From Thalassomonas haliotis (GTDB lineage Bacteria > Pseudomonadota > Gammaproteobacteria > Enterobacterales > Alteromonadaceae): 64,000 nucleotides of DNA. Both the position numbers and the translations under genes were made by a program. Position 1 is the stretch's first letter. Each line of letters starts with the position of its first letter. A model generated the notes under the pieces. That model saw only the letters and a program-made list of their open reading frames with translations, was not told the DNA's origin and ran no database searches. The stretch lies in assembly GCF_028657945.1 (NCBI RefSeq), contig NZ_CP059693.1, positions 5,828,001-5,892,000 of the forward strand, given 5' to 3'. Of the stretch, positions 19,150 through 28,662 are shown piece by piece.

Positions 19150-19737
19150 CTAAAGTAGCGCTTCAATTGCCTGGATGAACTCGGCATCATCCGGGGTTAC
19201 CCGGCTGTTGAAATGCTTAATCTGCTTGCCGTCGCCGCTGACCAGGTATTTATAGAAGTTCCACTTGGGTGAAGTTGTTTTATCCGCCAAATGCTTAAAA
19301 ATAGCATGGGCATCGCTGCCGCGAACATTGATGGTTTGCAGCATAGGGAAGGTCACGCCATAGTTAACAAAACAGACCTTAGCGGTATCTTTTTCCTCGT
19401 CCTCTTCCTGAAAAAAATCATCGGAAGGAAAACCCAACACCACCAGTCCCTGTGACTGATATTTTTTATGTATCGCTTCCAGTCCCTTAAATTGCGGGGT
19501 AAAACCGCAATGACTGGCGGTATTGACCAGTAGCACAGGTTTACCTGCGGTAAGTTCACATAAATCCAGCTGCACCTGGGAATGAAGCCTGCGTATGGTA
19601 TAACGCAAAAACGGCGCACAATCGCTGGTATGGGAAATACCCGATGGCGGAAGCGGTGATTCCTGCGGCCGGGCCGAAAGAGACGAGCTTAGCAGCAGAC
19701 TTGCTGCCAGCAAACTGGAAAGAAATAATTTAAACAT
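19150..19737 (-). CDS. Periplasmic glutathione-peroxidase-family protein with altered active site
   Basis: 195 residues with a signal peptide (ASLLLSSSLSA). The thioredoxin-like peroxidase fold shows NTASHCGFTPQF with peroxidatic Cys77, the F-C-x-NYGVTFPM stretch and KWNFYKYL (Trp159-Asn160). The usual FPCNQF motif, which carries the catalytic Gln, is replaced by FPSDDF (104-108 region). The standard Cys-Gln-Trp-Asn tetrad is therefore incomplete, and an acidic insertion (QEEDEEKDT) follows. It likely reduces peroxides in the periplasm, perhaps with thioredoxin-like partners rather than glutathione; that is inference. It lies between ccmI and hemH. Confidence 0.85.
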   Translation of the reverse strand: MFKLFLSSLLAASLLLSSSLSARPQESPLPPSGISHTSDCAPFLRYTIRRLHSQVQLDLCELTAGKPVLLVNTASHCGFTPQFKGLEAIHKKYQSQGLVVLGFPSDDFFQEEDEEKDTAKVCFVNYGVTFPMLQTINVRGSDAHAIFKHLADKTTSPKWNFYKYLVSGDGKQIKHFNSRVTPDDAEFIQAIEALL

Positions 19738-19771
19738 TACACCCTGTCCTGAGTAAAATCCCGTAAAAGCT

Positions 19772-19806
19772 GCCGGTAAGAAATCAGCAGTATCATCCTT
19801 ACCGGC
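19772..19806 (-). terminator. Terminator after ccmI
   Basis: A 9-bp stem, GCCGGTAAG/CTTACCGGC, with a 17-nt loop and a short T run (GCTTTTACG) on the minus strand, 14 bases after the ccmI stop. It probably ends the ccmFGHI transcript before the peroxidase-like gene. Confidence 0.5.
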
Positions 19807-19820
19807 TATTATGCCTTTGC

Positions 19821-21074
19821 TTACGACTCGGGCACAAGGGTATTTATGATCAGATCTATGGCATCGCTGCTGGCAACACTGATGCCTTTAAGCTCCCCTT
19901 TGTAATCGCCGGGCTTAATGCCGACCCCACCCAGGTTCGATACTACGGCATAAAGATTCACCGATTCCACGCTGCTTAAGGTCATCTGCGGATTCATCGC
20001 CTGGGAATCATTTAGCACCACAGTGGTCGGCAGATCACTGGCGCGGATCTTCACCGCTGCCAACGGCATTCTCGGCCCCTTTGCCGGGACGGCATAAACG
20101 AAGACGGTTTTATCTTCTCCCCGGCTCAGTTGCTGGCGAATATCATCGCTCAAGTTAACATTTAACACCAAGTTCGCGCCTGAAGCAGCATCTTGTGGCG
20201 GTGTTTCTCCGGCTGCCGCCATACGGCTTTTGGCTTCGTTAATTGCCCCCTGCAGTGCCTGGACATTGACATTATTGCCGCCCAGATCCACCACTTTCTG
20301 CCAATAGGCTATTGCATCGGCATATTTCTCGCCGATAAAATGATTAAGTCCCAGCAGTATGTTAGTGGAAGGATCATTGGGATCTAAAGCTAACGCTTTA
20401 TCGATCAGCGCCTGGATTGGCTCGTTGATTTGCTGGTTATTCTGATAGAACATCGCCTGGGCCTTGGCACCGAGAATATCCGCATGTTCCCCTTCAATCG
20501 CCATCACCTGGTCAAAAGCTGCTAGCGCGCCGCCGAAATCACCAAGGCCTATGGACGCCTGTCCCAAGTTATACCAGGCCTGGGAGTTTTTCGGCTCCTG
20601 CTCGGTCAGTTGCTGCAACTGCTTCAGCCGCACCATGGCCTGCTGTTCGCTGTTAAATCCTTCATGCCCCTGGCCGCCGGCAGACATGGCCGGTTGCGAC
20701 AGCAGATCATAAGCGCCGTTTTTCAGGTACAGGGCAAAACTAAAACCAAGCACAAAAACCGTCAGTACCACAGGCCAGGCAAGCGACATAGGTTTATCCG
20801 CCACCAGTTTCGGCTCACCGGCATTTTCTTCAATATCCTGCAGCAAGCTCTTATCCAGCTCCGCCAGCAGGTACCGGTAGTTTTCTTCATCTATGCCGCC
20901 TTCGGCATAATCTTTTTCGATTTCCGCTTTATGTTCATGATACAGGCTGACATTGGTTTCATCACGAACACTGCTTGAGTCTGTTGCCGTCCTGATACTG
21001 CTGCGCAGGTAGTGACCCCAGATCACAAACAGTAACAACAATAACAATACGACTATGCTAATTATCACTTCCAT
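19821..21074 (-). CDS. ccmI: Cytochrome c maturation protein CcmI
   Basis: 417 residues; the apocytochrome c chaperone of the System I haem ligation complex. One membrane helix (3-24, IISIVVLLLLLLFVIWG) is followed by a cytoplasmic coiled part (YHEHKAEIEKDYAEGGIDEE), a second helix near 97-116, and a periplasmic TPR domain (QAWYNLGQASIGLGDFGGAL; NILLGLNHFIGEKYADAI). The C-terminal domain is beta-rich. It is last in ccmF-G-H-I with a 5-bp gap after ccmH. Confidence 0.92.
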   Translation of the reverse strand: MEVIISIVVLLLLLLFVIWGHYLRSSIRTATDSSSVRDETNVSLYHEHKAEIEKDYAEGGIDEENYRYLLAELDKSLLQDIEENAGEPKLVADKPMSLAWPVVLTVFVLGFSFALYLKNGAYDLLSQPAMSAGGQGHEGFNSEQQAMVRLKQLQQLTEQEPKNSQAWYNLGQASIGLGDFGGALAAFDQVMAIEGEHADILGAKAQAMFYQNNQQINEPIQALIDKALALDPNDPSTNILLGLNHFIGEKYADAIAYWQKVVDLGGNNVNVQALQGAINEAKSRMAAAGETPPQDAASGANLVLNVNLSDDIRQQLSRGEDKTVFVYAVPAKGPRMPLAAVKIRASDLPTTVVLNDSQAMNPQMTLSSVESVNLYAVVSNLGGVGIKPGDYKGELKGISVASSDAIDLIINTLVPES

Positions 21075-21079
21075 AACAT

Positions 21080-21562
21080 CTAATCTTTTAAAATTTGTTT
21101 CAGTTTATCTTGCTGATCGGCAGACAAGGCTTGTTTTTCTTTCGCGTGAGGCTTGCGGCGGAGAATAAAAATTATCACACCAACGCCCAGCAACAATAAA
21201 ATAGCCGGACCGAACCACAAGATATAAGTGGTATTGTTAACCTTAGGGCGGTAAAGGACAAAATCGCCGTAACGGTCGACCATGTAACTCATGATCTCCA
21301 TATCCGACTTGCCTTCATTTAATAAGTTATACACCTGGCGGCGTAAGTCGGCAGCTATCGGTGAATTGGAATCCGCCAGATTCTGGTTTTGACATTTAGG
21401 ACAACGCAGCTCTTTGGTGAGCTCCTGATATCTTTTCTGGGTTACCTTATCGCTAAATTCATAGGTATCCACAGGACTCGCCTGAGCACTGCCCAGCAAA
21501 AATACCGCCAGCAGCATAAACACAGAAAACAAAACCTTGCTGTTTTTAATTAAAGTCAACAT
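21080..21562 (-). CDS. ccmH: Cytochrome c maturation protein CcmH
   Basis: 160 residues; thiol oxidoreductase of the System I haem lyase complex that keeps the CXXCH motif of apocytochrome c reduced. It has a signal peptide/anchor, the diagnostic LRCPKCQNQNLADSN redox motif, and a C-terminal helix (ILWFGPAILLLLGVGVIIFI) with a basic tail. It is the short single-domain form, the CcmI part being encoded separately. Five-bp gaps on both sides indicate one operon. Confidence 0.95.
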   Translation of the reverse strand: MLTLIKNSKVLFSVFMLLAVFLLGSAQASPVDTYEFSDKVTQKRYQELTKELRCPKCQNQNLADSNSPIAADLRRQVYNLLNEGKSDMEIMSYMVDRYGDFVLYRPKVNNTTYILWFGPAILLLLGVGVIIFILRRKPHAKEKQALSADQQDKLKQILKD

Positions 21563-21567
21563 CTGTG

Positions 21568-22113
21568 TTAGCTCCCTTGCTGTTCCGCTTCAATTTGTTC
21601 GATTAGCGGAAGAAATTCACTTTGCCATACCCTGGCATCAATCACGCCGGCAAAACGTTTGCGTATCACCCCGTCACCGTCAATAACAAAAGTTTCCGGT
21701 GCGCCATAAACTCCGAGATCTAAACCTAAAGTACCCTGCTGATCAAAAATCGAAAACACATAAGGGTCGCCAAGCTGTTGCAGCCATTGGTTCGCCGGTC
21801 CCCGTTCATCCTTATAATTGAGACCAAAAACCGCCACCCGCTCACTTTTGGCAATTTCCAGCAAATAAGGGTGCTCATAACGACAGGACGGACACCAGGT
21901 GGCCCAGACATTCAGTAATTTAACCTTACCTTTAAGATCGTCGGCATTAACGGTTTTCCCGGCATTTCTTAAAGTCGATAACTCAAAAGCCGGTAACTTT
22001 TTACCTACCAGGGCAGAAGGCAATTCCTGGGGGTTTAAAAATAACCCCTGGTATAACACCCCGCCCAGGGCAAGACAGACGATTAGCGGCAGCAAACGGA
22101 TTAACTTATTCAT
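21568..22113 (-). CDS. ccmG: Thiol:disulfide interchange protein CcmG (DsbE)
   Basis: 181 residues; membrane-anchored periplasmic thioredoxin that reduces CcmH or apocytochrome c. The N-terminal anchor is LLPLIVCLALGGVLYQGLF. The thioredoxin active site is NVWATWCPSCRYEHP, and the cis-Pro loop YGAPETFVID is typical of the family. It follows ccmF by 2 bp. Confidence 0.95.
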   Translation of the reverse strand: MNKLIRLLPLIVCLALGGVLYQGLFLNPQELPSALVGKKLPAFELSTLRNAGKTVNADDLKGKVKLLNVWATWCPSCRYEHPYLLEIAKSERVAVFGLNYKDERGPANQWLQQLGDPYVFSIFDQQGTLGLDLGVYGAPETFVIDGDGVIRKRFAGVIDARVWQSEFLPLIEQIEAEQQGS

Positions 22114-22115
22114 GA

Positions 22116-24155
22116 CTATCTTCCCTGCCCTGTTGTTTCAACCCTGGCATAAGCAGGGACTCCGGCTCCCGCCACCAACTCAGGCGTTACTTCACCGCCA
22201 CTTTGCTGCCGTAAGTCTTTCGCACTTTTACGGCGGCGATAACGTTTATCCAGCATGGCAAATACACCGCCAAGCCCCATAAAAATAGCGCCCAACCAGA
22301 TCCAGCGTACGAAAGGTTTAAAGTGTACCCGTATTGCCCAGGCGCCGTTATCGAGCGGATCTCCCAAAGCCACATAAACATCGCGGAACAAACCGGGATC
22401 TATCCCCGCTTCCGTCATGCCCATGGTTTGTACCAGGTAGGTACGGCGTTCGGGTTTTAACAGGGCAATAAATTCACCGTCTTTATAAACACTTAATTGC
22501 CCCTGTTCAGCGCTATAGTTGACTCCCTGAACCGCTTTGATGCCGCCGAATTTAATTTCATAACCGGAAACAAAGACGCTGTCGTCAACCGCCATTCTGA
22601 CATTCATTTCTTTTTCATAGCTAGAGACCAGGGTCACACCAACAATAGTCACGGCAATACCGGTATGGGCCACCGCCATACCCAAGTGACTCAGGCTCAA
22701 GCGGTTAACGGACCAGCCCCCCTGAGGTAAACGCACCTGCTTGATTAAATCTTTCATCACCACAGAAGCGACCCAGCACGCCAGGGCCATACCGCCGGCC
22801 ACCAGGAAATTGAATTCGCCGCCGTACAGGAAAGGAAAGGCGATACCAAAAACTACACTGCCGATAGATACCAGGCTCAGCTGTTTGCGCAACTCGCCTT
22901 TTTTCGCTTTTTTCCAGCGGATCAAAGGCCCTATGCCCATCACCACAAACAGCAAACTCATAATAGGTACAAAAACCGCATTAAAATACGGAGGCCCCAC
23001 GGAAATTTTACCCATGCCCATGGCGTCGATAAATAACGGATATAAGGTACCCAGCATCACAGTTACCGCCGCGACCACGAGAATAATATTACAAATCAGC
23101 AATGCCGTTTCGCGGGAATACAGGGCGAAGCGGCTGAAACTGGCGACATTGTTGGCCCTAAAGGCATACAAGGTTAAAGAGCTGATCACAGTTATCGCCA
23201 GCAAGAGCAAAATAAACAGGCCGCGGGCCGGGTCGGCGGCAAAAGAATGCACCGAAGTGATGGCGCCGGAGCGTACCAGAAAAGTGCCCAATAAACTCAG
23301 GCTAAAGGCAAAGATCGCCAGCAATACCGTCCAGTTCCTGAAGGTGCCGCGTTTTTCGGTCACCGCCAGCGAGTGAATCAAAGCCGTACCTACCAGCCAG
23401 GGCATAAAGGAAGCATTTTCCACCGGATCCCAGAACCACCAACCGCCCCAGCCAAGTTCATAATAAGCCCACCAGCTGCCCAGGGCGATACCTAAGGTTA
23501 AAAAGACCCAGGCGCCTACTGTCCAGGGACGGGACCAGCGGGCCCAGGCGGCGTCCATTTTACCGCACATCAAAGCGGCAATAGCAAAGGCAAAAGCAAC
23601 GGAAAAACCGACATAACCCATATATAACATAGGCGGGTGAACGATAAGACCGACATCCTGTAATAAAGGATTAAGATCGCGGCCTTCGAGCGGCACGTTC
23701 GGCCATAAGCGGTCGAAAGGGTTGGAGGTAAGCAAGGTAAAAGCGATAAAACCTACTGAAATCATCCCCATAACCGACAATACCCGGGCAATGAAGGCTT
23801 CGTCTATGCCTTTACTGAATTTGGCCACCGCCATGGTCCAGGCGGTAAGAGAAAATACCCAGAGCAAGAGCGAACCTTCGTGTCCGCCCCAGATGGCGCT
23901 GATTTTAAAATAATACGGTAAATGGCTGTTGGAATGGCCGGCAATATATTTCACGGAAAAGTCATCGATGACAAAACTATAGCCCAGGATAAAAAGACTG
24001 ATAGTGGTAAAAGCAAACATGCCGAAGGTCAGGGGCCTGGCATAAGCGACTAACTTTTGTTGTTGACTAAATACGCCGATCATTGGAATGGTGCTTAAAC
24101 AAATGGCAAAAGCCATAGCAACAATCAGTGCAAAGTGTCCCAGTTCAGGTATCAT
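22116..24155 (-). CDS. ccmF: Haem lyase subunit CcmF
   Basis: A 679-residue polytopic membrane protein that attaches haem to apocytochrome c. The Trp-rich periplasmic motif WGGWWFWDPVENASFMPWL defines the haem-handling family, with conserved His-bearing loops (KYIAGHSNSHLPYYFK; GLIVHPPMLYMGY). Length is usual. It is first of the minus-strand ccmFGHI operon and faces ccmA across a 404-bp divergent region. Confidence 0.97.
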   Translation of the reverse strand: MIPELGHFALIVAMAFAICLSTIPMIGVFSQQQKLVAYARPLTFGMFAFTTISLFILGYSFVIDDFSVKYIAGHSNSHLPYYFKISAIWGGHEGSLLLWVFSLTAWTMAVAKFSKGIDEAFIARVLSVMGMISVGFIAFTLLTSNPFDRLWPNVPLEGRDLNPLLQDVGLIVHPPMLYMGYVGFSVAFAFAIAALMCGKMDAAWARWSRPWTVGAWVFLTLGIALGSWWAYYELGWGGWWFWDPVENASFMPWLVGTALIHSLAVTEKRGTFRNWTVLLAIFAFSLSLLGTFLVRSGAITSVHSFAADPARGLFILLLLAITVISSLTLYAFRANNVASFSRFALYSRETALLICNIILVVAAVTVMLGTLYPLFIDAMGMGKISVGPPYFNAVFVPIMSLLFVVMGIGPLIRWKKAKKGELRKQLSLVSIGSVVFGIAFPFLYGGEFNFLVAGGMALACWVASVVMKDLIKQVRLPQGGWSVNRLSLSHLGMAVAHTGIAVTIVGVTLVSSYEKEMNVRMAVDDSVFVSGYEIKFGGIKAVQGVNYSAEQGQLSVYKDGEFIALLKPERRTYLVQTMGMTEAGIDPGLFRDVYVALGDPLDNGAWAIRVHFKPFVRWIWLGAIFMGLGGVFAMLDKRYRRRKSAKDLRQQSGGEVTPELVAGAGVPAYARVETTGQGR

Positions 24156-24559
24156 TTCTCTCTCCGCTCCTTACCTTGACCGCTGTGCAAGAGCAGACAA
24201 AATAAAGACCTTGTTAAACAGTTACTGCGGTTAAAAAGACATTATGCAGGCTTGTTTCTTAGCTTCATCTTAAACTTAAGAAATAGGTTAATCATGGCCT
24301 TAACAATAACAAATTTTTTTAACCGATAGAAAGTTTGCCAATTCTAGCATTATCTTGCCGGATTTAGCAGCAAAGATAATTGTAAACCGCCAAACTAAGA
24401 TGAAATTTTTTCATCTTTTAAACACTTGTGTAAATGGTTAGCATTTAACAGCCTTTATAGTATGATATTCGCCAAACCGATTCTAAGATCTATATCAAGT
24501 CATCAGTGTTAAAGGTCAGTTATTATATGACTGATGATGCGGTCAACAGCCAAAAGTGA
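24156..24559. promoter_or_regulatory. Divergent promoter region between ccmF and ccmA, with a palindrome
   Basis: This 404-bp gap must hold both ccm promoters. A perfect inverted repeat with 9-bp arms AAGATGAAA and TTTCATCTT and a 3-nt centre lies at 24397-24417. It may be a shared operator; its central T run also lets it read as a weak hairpin. No FNR/Anr-type box or gene was recognised. In Shewanella a small cytochrome gene (scyA) occupies this position, and none is present here. Confidence 0.4.
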
Positions 24560-25201
24560 ATGCCATTGCCAGAAATACAGTCGCCATTAATTGAAGCCCG
24601 CCAGCTCAGCTGCATTCGGGAAGACAGGATCCTCTTTGAACACCTAAACTTAGCGGTATTTCCGGGGGAGATAGTTCAGGTTGAAGGCCCCAATGGCGCC
24701 GGTAAAACCAGCTTATTACGTATCTTAGCCGGTCTTTCCAGCCCCTATGACGGCGAAATCTGCTATCAGCAGCAGGGGATCCGCTATTGCAAAGAACAGT
24801 TTCACCAGGACCTGCTGTATTTAGGTCACCTGCCCGGGGTTAAAGGCGAAATGTCCGCCCAGGAAAACCTGACCTTTAATTTATCCCTGCACGGCCTCGA
24901 CGGCGAACAGGCCGAAAGCACCCTAAATGAAGTGAATTTACTGGGTTTTGAAGATGCCCTGGCATCACACCTGAGCGCAGGACAGCACAGGCGCATCGCC
25001 CTGGCCCGCTTGTGGCAGAGCAAAGCCAAAATCTGGATTTTAGACGAACCTTTTACCGCCATAGATAAAAACGGCGTGCAGAAACTGGAACAGCTTTTCT
25101 TAGCCCATGTTGCAAAGGGAGGTTGTGTGGTCTTAACCACGCACCAGGATCTTTCCTTCGACAAAGTAAAAAAAGTTACTTTGAATTACAGGTTTTATTA
25201 A
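24560..25201 (+). CDS. ccmA: Haem exporter ATP-binding protein CcmA
   Basis: A 213-residue ABC ATPase of the CcmAB(C) complex that releases haem-loaded CcmE. Walker A is GPNGAGKTS (about 46-54), the signature is [15 protein letters not shown], and Walker B is [12 protein letters not shown] followed by the switch His in LTTHQ. The usual signature LSGGQ is LSAGQ, which is common in CcmA. First gene of ccmABCDE. Confidence 0.96.
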   Translation: MPLPEIQSPLIEARQLSCIREDRILFEHLNLAVFPGEIVQVEGPNGAGKTSLLRILAGLSSPYDGEICYQQQGIRYCKEQFHQDLLYLGHLPGVKGEMSAQENLTFNLSLHGLDGEQAESTLNEVNLLGFEDALASHLSAGQHRRIALARLWQSKAKIWILDEPFTAIDKNGVQKLEQLFLAHVAKGGCVVLTTHQDLSFDKVKKVTLNYRFY

Positions 25202-25223
25202 CAGTATTATTAAACGGCCAGCC

Positions 25224-25916
25224 ATGAATCACCAGCAACCTCTTTCCTATCGCAGCGCCTTTATGTTGATCCTCAAGCGGGACTTGACCATAGCCTTGCG
25301 CCACCAGGACGATATCATCAATCCGCTGTTATTTTTTATTATCGTCGTTACCCTGTTTCCCTTGGGGATAGGACCGGAAGCCAATACCTTATCCCGCATC
25401 GCCCCGGGCATTATCTGGGTCGCGGCATTATTGGCGACCTTATTGTCATTAGACAGGTTATTTAAATCGGATCACGAAGACGGTTCTCTGGAGCAGATGT
25501 TATTAAGCCCGCACCCGGTCTTTGTCTTGGTACTGGCAAAAATTTTCGCCCACTGGCTGATCACCGGCTTACCCCTGATTTTAATCGCACCTGTGCTCGC
25601 GGTATTATTGCACCTGAATGAAAACAGTTACCTGGCACTGATGTTAACCTTACTGCTGGGCACCCCTATCTTAAGCTTATTAGGCGCCATAGGTGTTGCT
25701 TTAACCGTAGGCATTAAAAAAGGCGGCGTTTTATTAAGTTTATTAATATTACCCTTATATATTCCGGTATTAATTTTCGCGACCAGCGCAATAGATACCG
25801 CTGCAATGAACTTACCTTATAACGGCCAACTTGCTATAATTGCAGCTCTGTTTTTTGGTTCATTGACCTTGGCCCCATTTGCTGCCGGCGCAGCATTAAA
25901 AGTGAGTACTAACTGA
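25224..25916 (+). CDS. ccmB: Haem exporter membrane protein CcmB
   Basis: A 230-residue polytopic partner of CcmA with six predicted helices. Family signs are LKRDLTIALRHQDDIINPLLFF at the start, SRIAPGIIWVAALLATLLS and the SDHEDGSLEQMLLSP cytoplasmic loop. It is separated from ccmA by 22 bp and from ccmC by one base. Confidence 0.95.
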   Translation: MNHQQPLSYRSAFMLILKRDLTIALRHQDDIINPLLFFIIVVTLFPLGIGPEANTLSRIAPGIIWVAALLATLLSLDRLFKSDHEDGSLEQMLLSPHPVFVLVLAKIFAHWLITGLPLILIAPVLAVLLHLNENSYLALMLTLLLGTPILSLLGAIGVALTVGIKKGGVLLSLLILPLYIPVLIFATSAIDTAAMNLPYNGQLAIIAALFFGSLTLAPFAAGAALKVSTN

Positions 25917-25917
25917 T

Positions 25918-26664
25918 ATGTGGAAATGGTTACATCCTTATGCAAACCCGGAAAAGTCTTATCACTTTACCGGGAAATTACTGCCCTGGTTTAATTACCT
26001 GGCCCTGATATTTTTAACCACAGGCCTGATCTGGGCCTTATTATTTGCGCCGCCGGATTACCAGCAAGGTGAGAGTTTCCGTATTTTTTACCTGCATGTG
26101 CCCGCTTCTATGTTGTCTATGGGCATCTATTTAGGCATGGCAATAGCCGCCCTGTCGAGCCTGGTCTGGCAGCTCAAACTGGCAGACGCTTCTGCAGCGG
26201 CATTGGCCCCGGTAGGCGCCGTGTTTACCGCTATTGCCCTGTTTACCGGGGCGGCCTGGGGTAAACCTATGTGGGGTACCTGGTGGGTCTGGGATGCCAG
26301 AATCACCTCAGAGCTGATTTTATTATTCTTATACCTTGGCGTTATCGCCCTGCACAATGCCTTCGAAGATAAAAACCTCGCGGGTAAAGCCGCCGGTATC
26401 CTGGCTTTGGTGGGCGCCATCAATTTACCTATCATTCATTATTCGGTGGAATGGTGGAATACCTTACACCAGGGCGCCACGGTCAGTAAATTCGGTAAAC
26501 CGGCAATGGCTGCCGAAATGTACTGGCCGTTTTTAATTTGCTTTTTGGGTTTCAGCTTTTTAGTGGCCGCCATCGTCAGCATACGTTTTCGCACCGAAAT
26601 ACTGGCGCGCAACAGTGTCCGTCCCTGGGTCAAAACCCTGGTGCTGACAAAGGAGGATAAATAA
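25918..26664 (+). CDS. ccmC: Haem transporter CcmC
   Basis: A 248-residue membrane protein that loads haem onto CcmE. It has six helices and the Trp-rich motif WGTWWVWDARITSELILLFL, plus conserved His residues in YLHVPASMLS and NLPIIHYSVEWWNTLHQG. Its stop overlaps the ccmD start by one base (TAATG). Confidence 0.97.
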   Translation: MWKWLHPYANPEKSYHFTGKLLPWFNYLALIFLTTGLIWALLFAPPDYQQGESFRIFYLHVPASMLSMGIYLGMAIAALSSLVWQLKLADASAAALAPVGAVFTAIALFTGAAWGKPMWGTWWVWDARITSELILLFLYLGVIALHNAFEDKNLAGKAAGILALVGAINLPIIHYSVEWWNTLHQGATVSKFGKPAMAAEMYWPFLICFLGFSFLVAAIVSIRFRTEILARNSVRPWVKTLVLTKEDK

Positions 26665-26924
26665 TGCAATTTGACAGCTTAAGTGACTTTTTGCACATGG
26701 GCGGTTATGCCTTCTATGTCTGGCTATCCTATGGCGTCGGCTTCGTGCTGCTGTTATTGCTTTTTCTGATCAGCAAGGCGCAACATAACTCGGTCAAACA
26801 GCAAATTGCCAAACGCCAGCAGCGGGAAGTAAAACTGCGCCAGGCAGCCGAACAGCATAAGCAACAAGTTCAGCAGGAAAACAAGGTTTCTTCAGAGAAG
26901 GTTTCTACAGAGGTATCATCATGA
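26664..26924 (+). CDS. ccmD: Cytochrome c maturation protein CcmD
   Basis: 86 residues; small membrane protein that helps release holo-CcmE from CcmABC. The pattern is typical: [22 protein letters not shown] helix, then a basic, Gln-rich cytoplasmic tail. A strong Shine-Dalgarno (AAGGAGG) sits just before the ATG, and the end overlaps ccmE by four bases (ATGA). It is somewhat longer than the usual 50-70 residues because of the tail. Confidence 0.92.
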   Translation: MQFDSLSDFLHMGGYAFYVWLSYGVGFVLLLLLFLISKAQHNSVKQQIAKRQQREVKLRQAAEQHKQQVQQENKVSSEKVSTEVSS

Positions 26925-27433
26925 ACCCCAGACGTAAAAAACGCTTAACCATAGTCAGCTCAATCCTCCTTGGCCTGGCAGCGGTAGCCGGCCTGGTCTT
27001 ATACGCCCTGAGCCAGAATATCGATTTATTTTATACCCCGAAGGAAATTCTCCAGGGTAAAGAAGATACCGAACTTAGGCCGGTGATTGGCCAGCGCTTG
27101 CGTATCGGTGGCCTGGTGGTACCCGGCAGTGTCAAACGCGACGAAGACAGCCTGAAAGTGTCCTTTAAACTGGCAGACATGAGAATGCCTATGGTGTTTA
27201 ATGAAACCGACCCTATGGTGACGGTACATTATGACGGCATACTGCCGGATCTGTTCCGCGAAGGCCAGGGCATAGTTGCCAACGGTACATTAACTTCGGA
27301 GTCGATTATCGATGCCAGCGAAGTACTGGCCAAGCATGATGAAAACTATATGCCGCCGGAACTGGCAGACGCCATGAAAGAAGGTAAGGCAGACAAAGCG
27401 ATGCACGGGAAATCGGCCTACAATGAAGGCTAG
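26921..27433 (+). CDS. ccmE: Haem chaperone CcmE
   Basis: 170 residues; periplasmic haem chaperone anchored by an N-terminal helix ([20 protein letters not shown]). It forms an OB fold with [15 protein letters not shown] and the covalent haem-binding His in [11 protein letters not shown] (about 138-148). The C-terminal tail is flexible and charged. Last gene of ccmABCDE, followed at once by the 52-bp repeat array. Confidence 0.97.
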   Translation: MNPRRKKRLTIVSSILLGLAAVAGLVLYALSQNIDLFYTPKEILQGKEDTELRPVIGQRLRIGGLVVPGSVKRDEDSLKVSFKLADMRMPMVFNETDPMVTVHYDGILPDLFREGQGIVANGTLTSESIIDASEVLAKHDENYMPPELADAMKEGKADKAMHGKSAYNEG

Positions 27434-27454
27434 TTGCACGGCTTAAAAACCGCA

Positions 27455-27739
27455 GCATACCGTTCGTCCTGAACATACGCTGCTCTTTGACGTCCATGTC
27501 GACGCAGCATACCGTTCGTCCTGAACATACGCTGCTCTTTGACGTCCATGTCGACGCAGCATACCGTTCGTCCTGAACATACGCTGCTCTTTGACGTCCA
27601 TGCCGACGCAGCATACCGTTCGTCCTGAACATACGCTGCTCTTTGACGTCCATGTCGACGCAGCATACCGTTCGTCCTGAACATACGCTGCTCTTTGACG
27701 TCCATGTCGACGCAGCATACCGTTCGTCCTGAACATAAG
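27455..27739. repeat. 52-bp tandem repeat array (five full units plus a partial sixth)
   Basis: Units start at 27455, 27507, 27559, 27611, 27663 and 27715, an exact 52-bp period. Each begins GCATACCGTTCGTCCTGAAC and contains GTCGAC in all but one unit, where one T is C. The last unit breaks off after CCTGAACATA. Because 52 is not a multiple of three, all three minus-strand frames stay open through the array and give low-complexity open frames (27306-27743 and others) that I regard as artefacts. It lies between convergent ccmE and folD. A degenerate relative sits at 866-1019. Confidence 0.95.
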
Positions 27740-27801
27740 GCAAGGTTATTTCTGATAGCCCTGCCTTTTGCTTTTGCTAAGGGAAAAGAACAGCAACAAC
27801 A

Positions 27802-28662
27802 TTAGCCGTAGCGCCGCGCCGCAACCAGGGTATTCTTTAATAGGCAGGCTATGGTCATAGGGCCGACACCGCCCGGCACAGGCGTTATTGCCCCCGCCAC
27901 TTCAACTGCCCCCCGATAATCGACATCGCCGACCAGCCTGGTTTTACCTTCGGCATCTTCAATGCGATTAATCCCGACATCAATCACGGTTGCCCCCGGC
28001 TTGAGCCATTCTCCCTTAACAAATTCAGCCCTGCCCACGGCCGCCACTAATATATCCGCCTGACGACAAATTTCCGCCAGGTTTTCGGTGCGGGAATGGG
28101 CTATGGTCACGGTACAATTTTCCTGTAGCAACAATATCGCCACCGGCTTACCGACAATGTTCGAACGCCCGATCACCACCGCATGCTTGCCGCTGAGATC
28201 TTCGCCTAAATGGCGCTTGGCCAAAAGAATACAGCCTTGTGGTGTACAAGGAACCAGGGCATCGCCGCTGCCATTAAGTAAACGGCCGGAATTTAGGGCA
28301 TGAAAACCGTCAACGTCCTTTTCGGGATTGATGGCCGCTAATACATGCGCTTCGTTGATATGAGCCGGTAAGGGCAACTGCACCAGGATACCGTGTACGC
28401 CTTTGTCCTGGTTTAATTGTTCCAGCCGGGCCAATAACGCTTCTTCCCCGGTATCCGCCGACAGGCGGATTTCCCGGGAATTCATGCCCAGCTCCCGGGT
28501 TTGCCTGACCTTATTACGTACATATACTTCACTGGCGGCATCTTCTCCCACTAAAATCACCGTCAGCCCGGGCACGATATTTTTTTCTTGTTGCAATTGA
28601 TCCACTTGCTTTGACAGCTGCTCCCTTAAATCTGCCGCCGCCTGTTTACCGTCTATTATCAT
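27802..28662 (-). CDS. folD: Bifunctional methylene-THF dehydrogenase/cyclohydrolase
   Basis: A 286-residue cytosolic enzyme interconverting 5,10-methylene-, 5,10-methenyl- and 10-formyl-tetrahydrofolate with NADP. Motifs: active-site [14 protein letters not shown] (Tyr and Lys), [27 protein letters not shown] (nucleotide-binding) and the C-terminal [12 protein letters not shown]. Length is usual. Confidence 0.97.
   Translation of the reverse strand: MIIDGKQAAADLREQLSKQVDQLQQEKNIVPGLTVILVGEDAASEVYVRNKVRQTRELGMNSREIRLSADTGEEALLARLEQLNQDKGVHGILVQLPLPAHINEAHVLAAINPEKDVDGFHALNSGRLLNGSGDALVPCTPQGCILLAKRHLGEDLSGKHAVVIGRSNIVGKPVAILLLQENCTVTIAHSRTENLAEICRQADILVAAVGRAEFVKGEWLKPGATVIDVGINRIEDAEGKTRLVGDVDYRGAVEVAGAITPVPGGVGPMTIACLLKNTLVAARRYG

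Noticed and set aside
24397-24417. Intrinsic terminator in the ccm divergent gap
   Set aside because: The 9-bp arms have a loop of only 3 nt and no gene ends beside it, so an operator is the better reading.
27306-27743. Minus-strand open frames through the 52-bp repeats (three frames, 91-145 codons)
   Set aside because: The period of 52 is not a multiple of three, so every frame repeats the same peptide set. This is a consequence of the repeat and not a gene.
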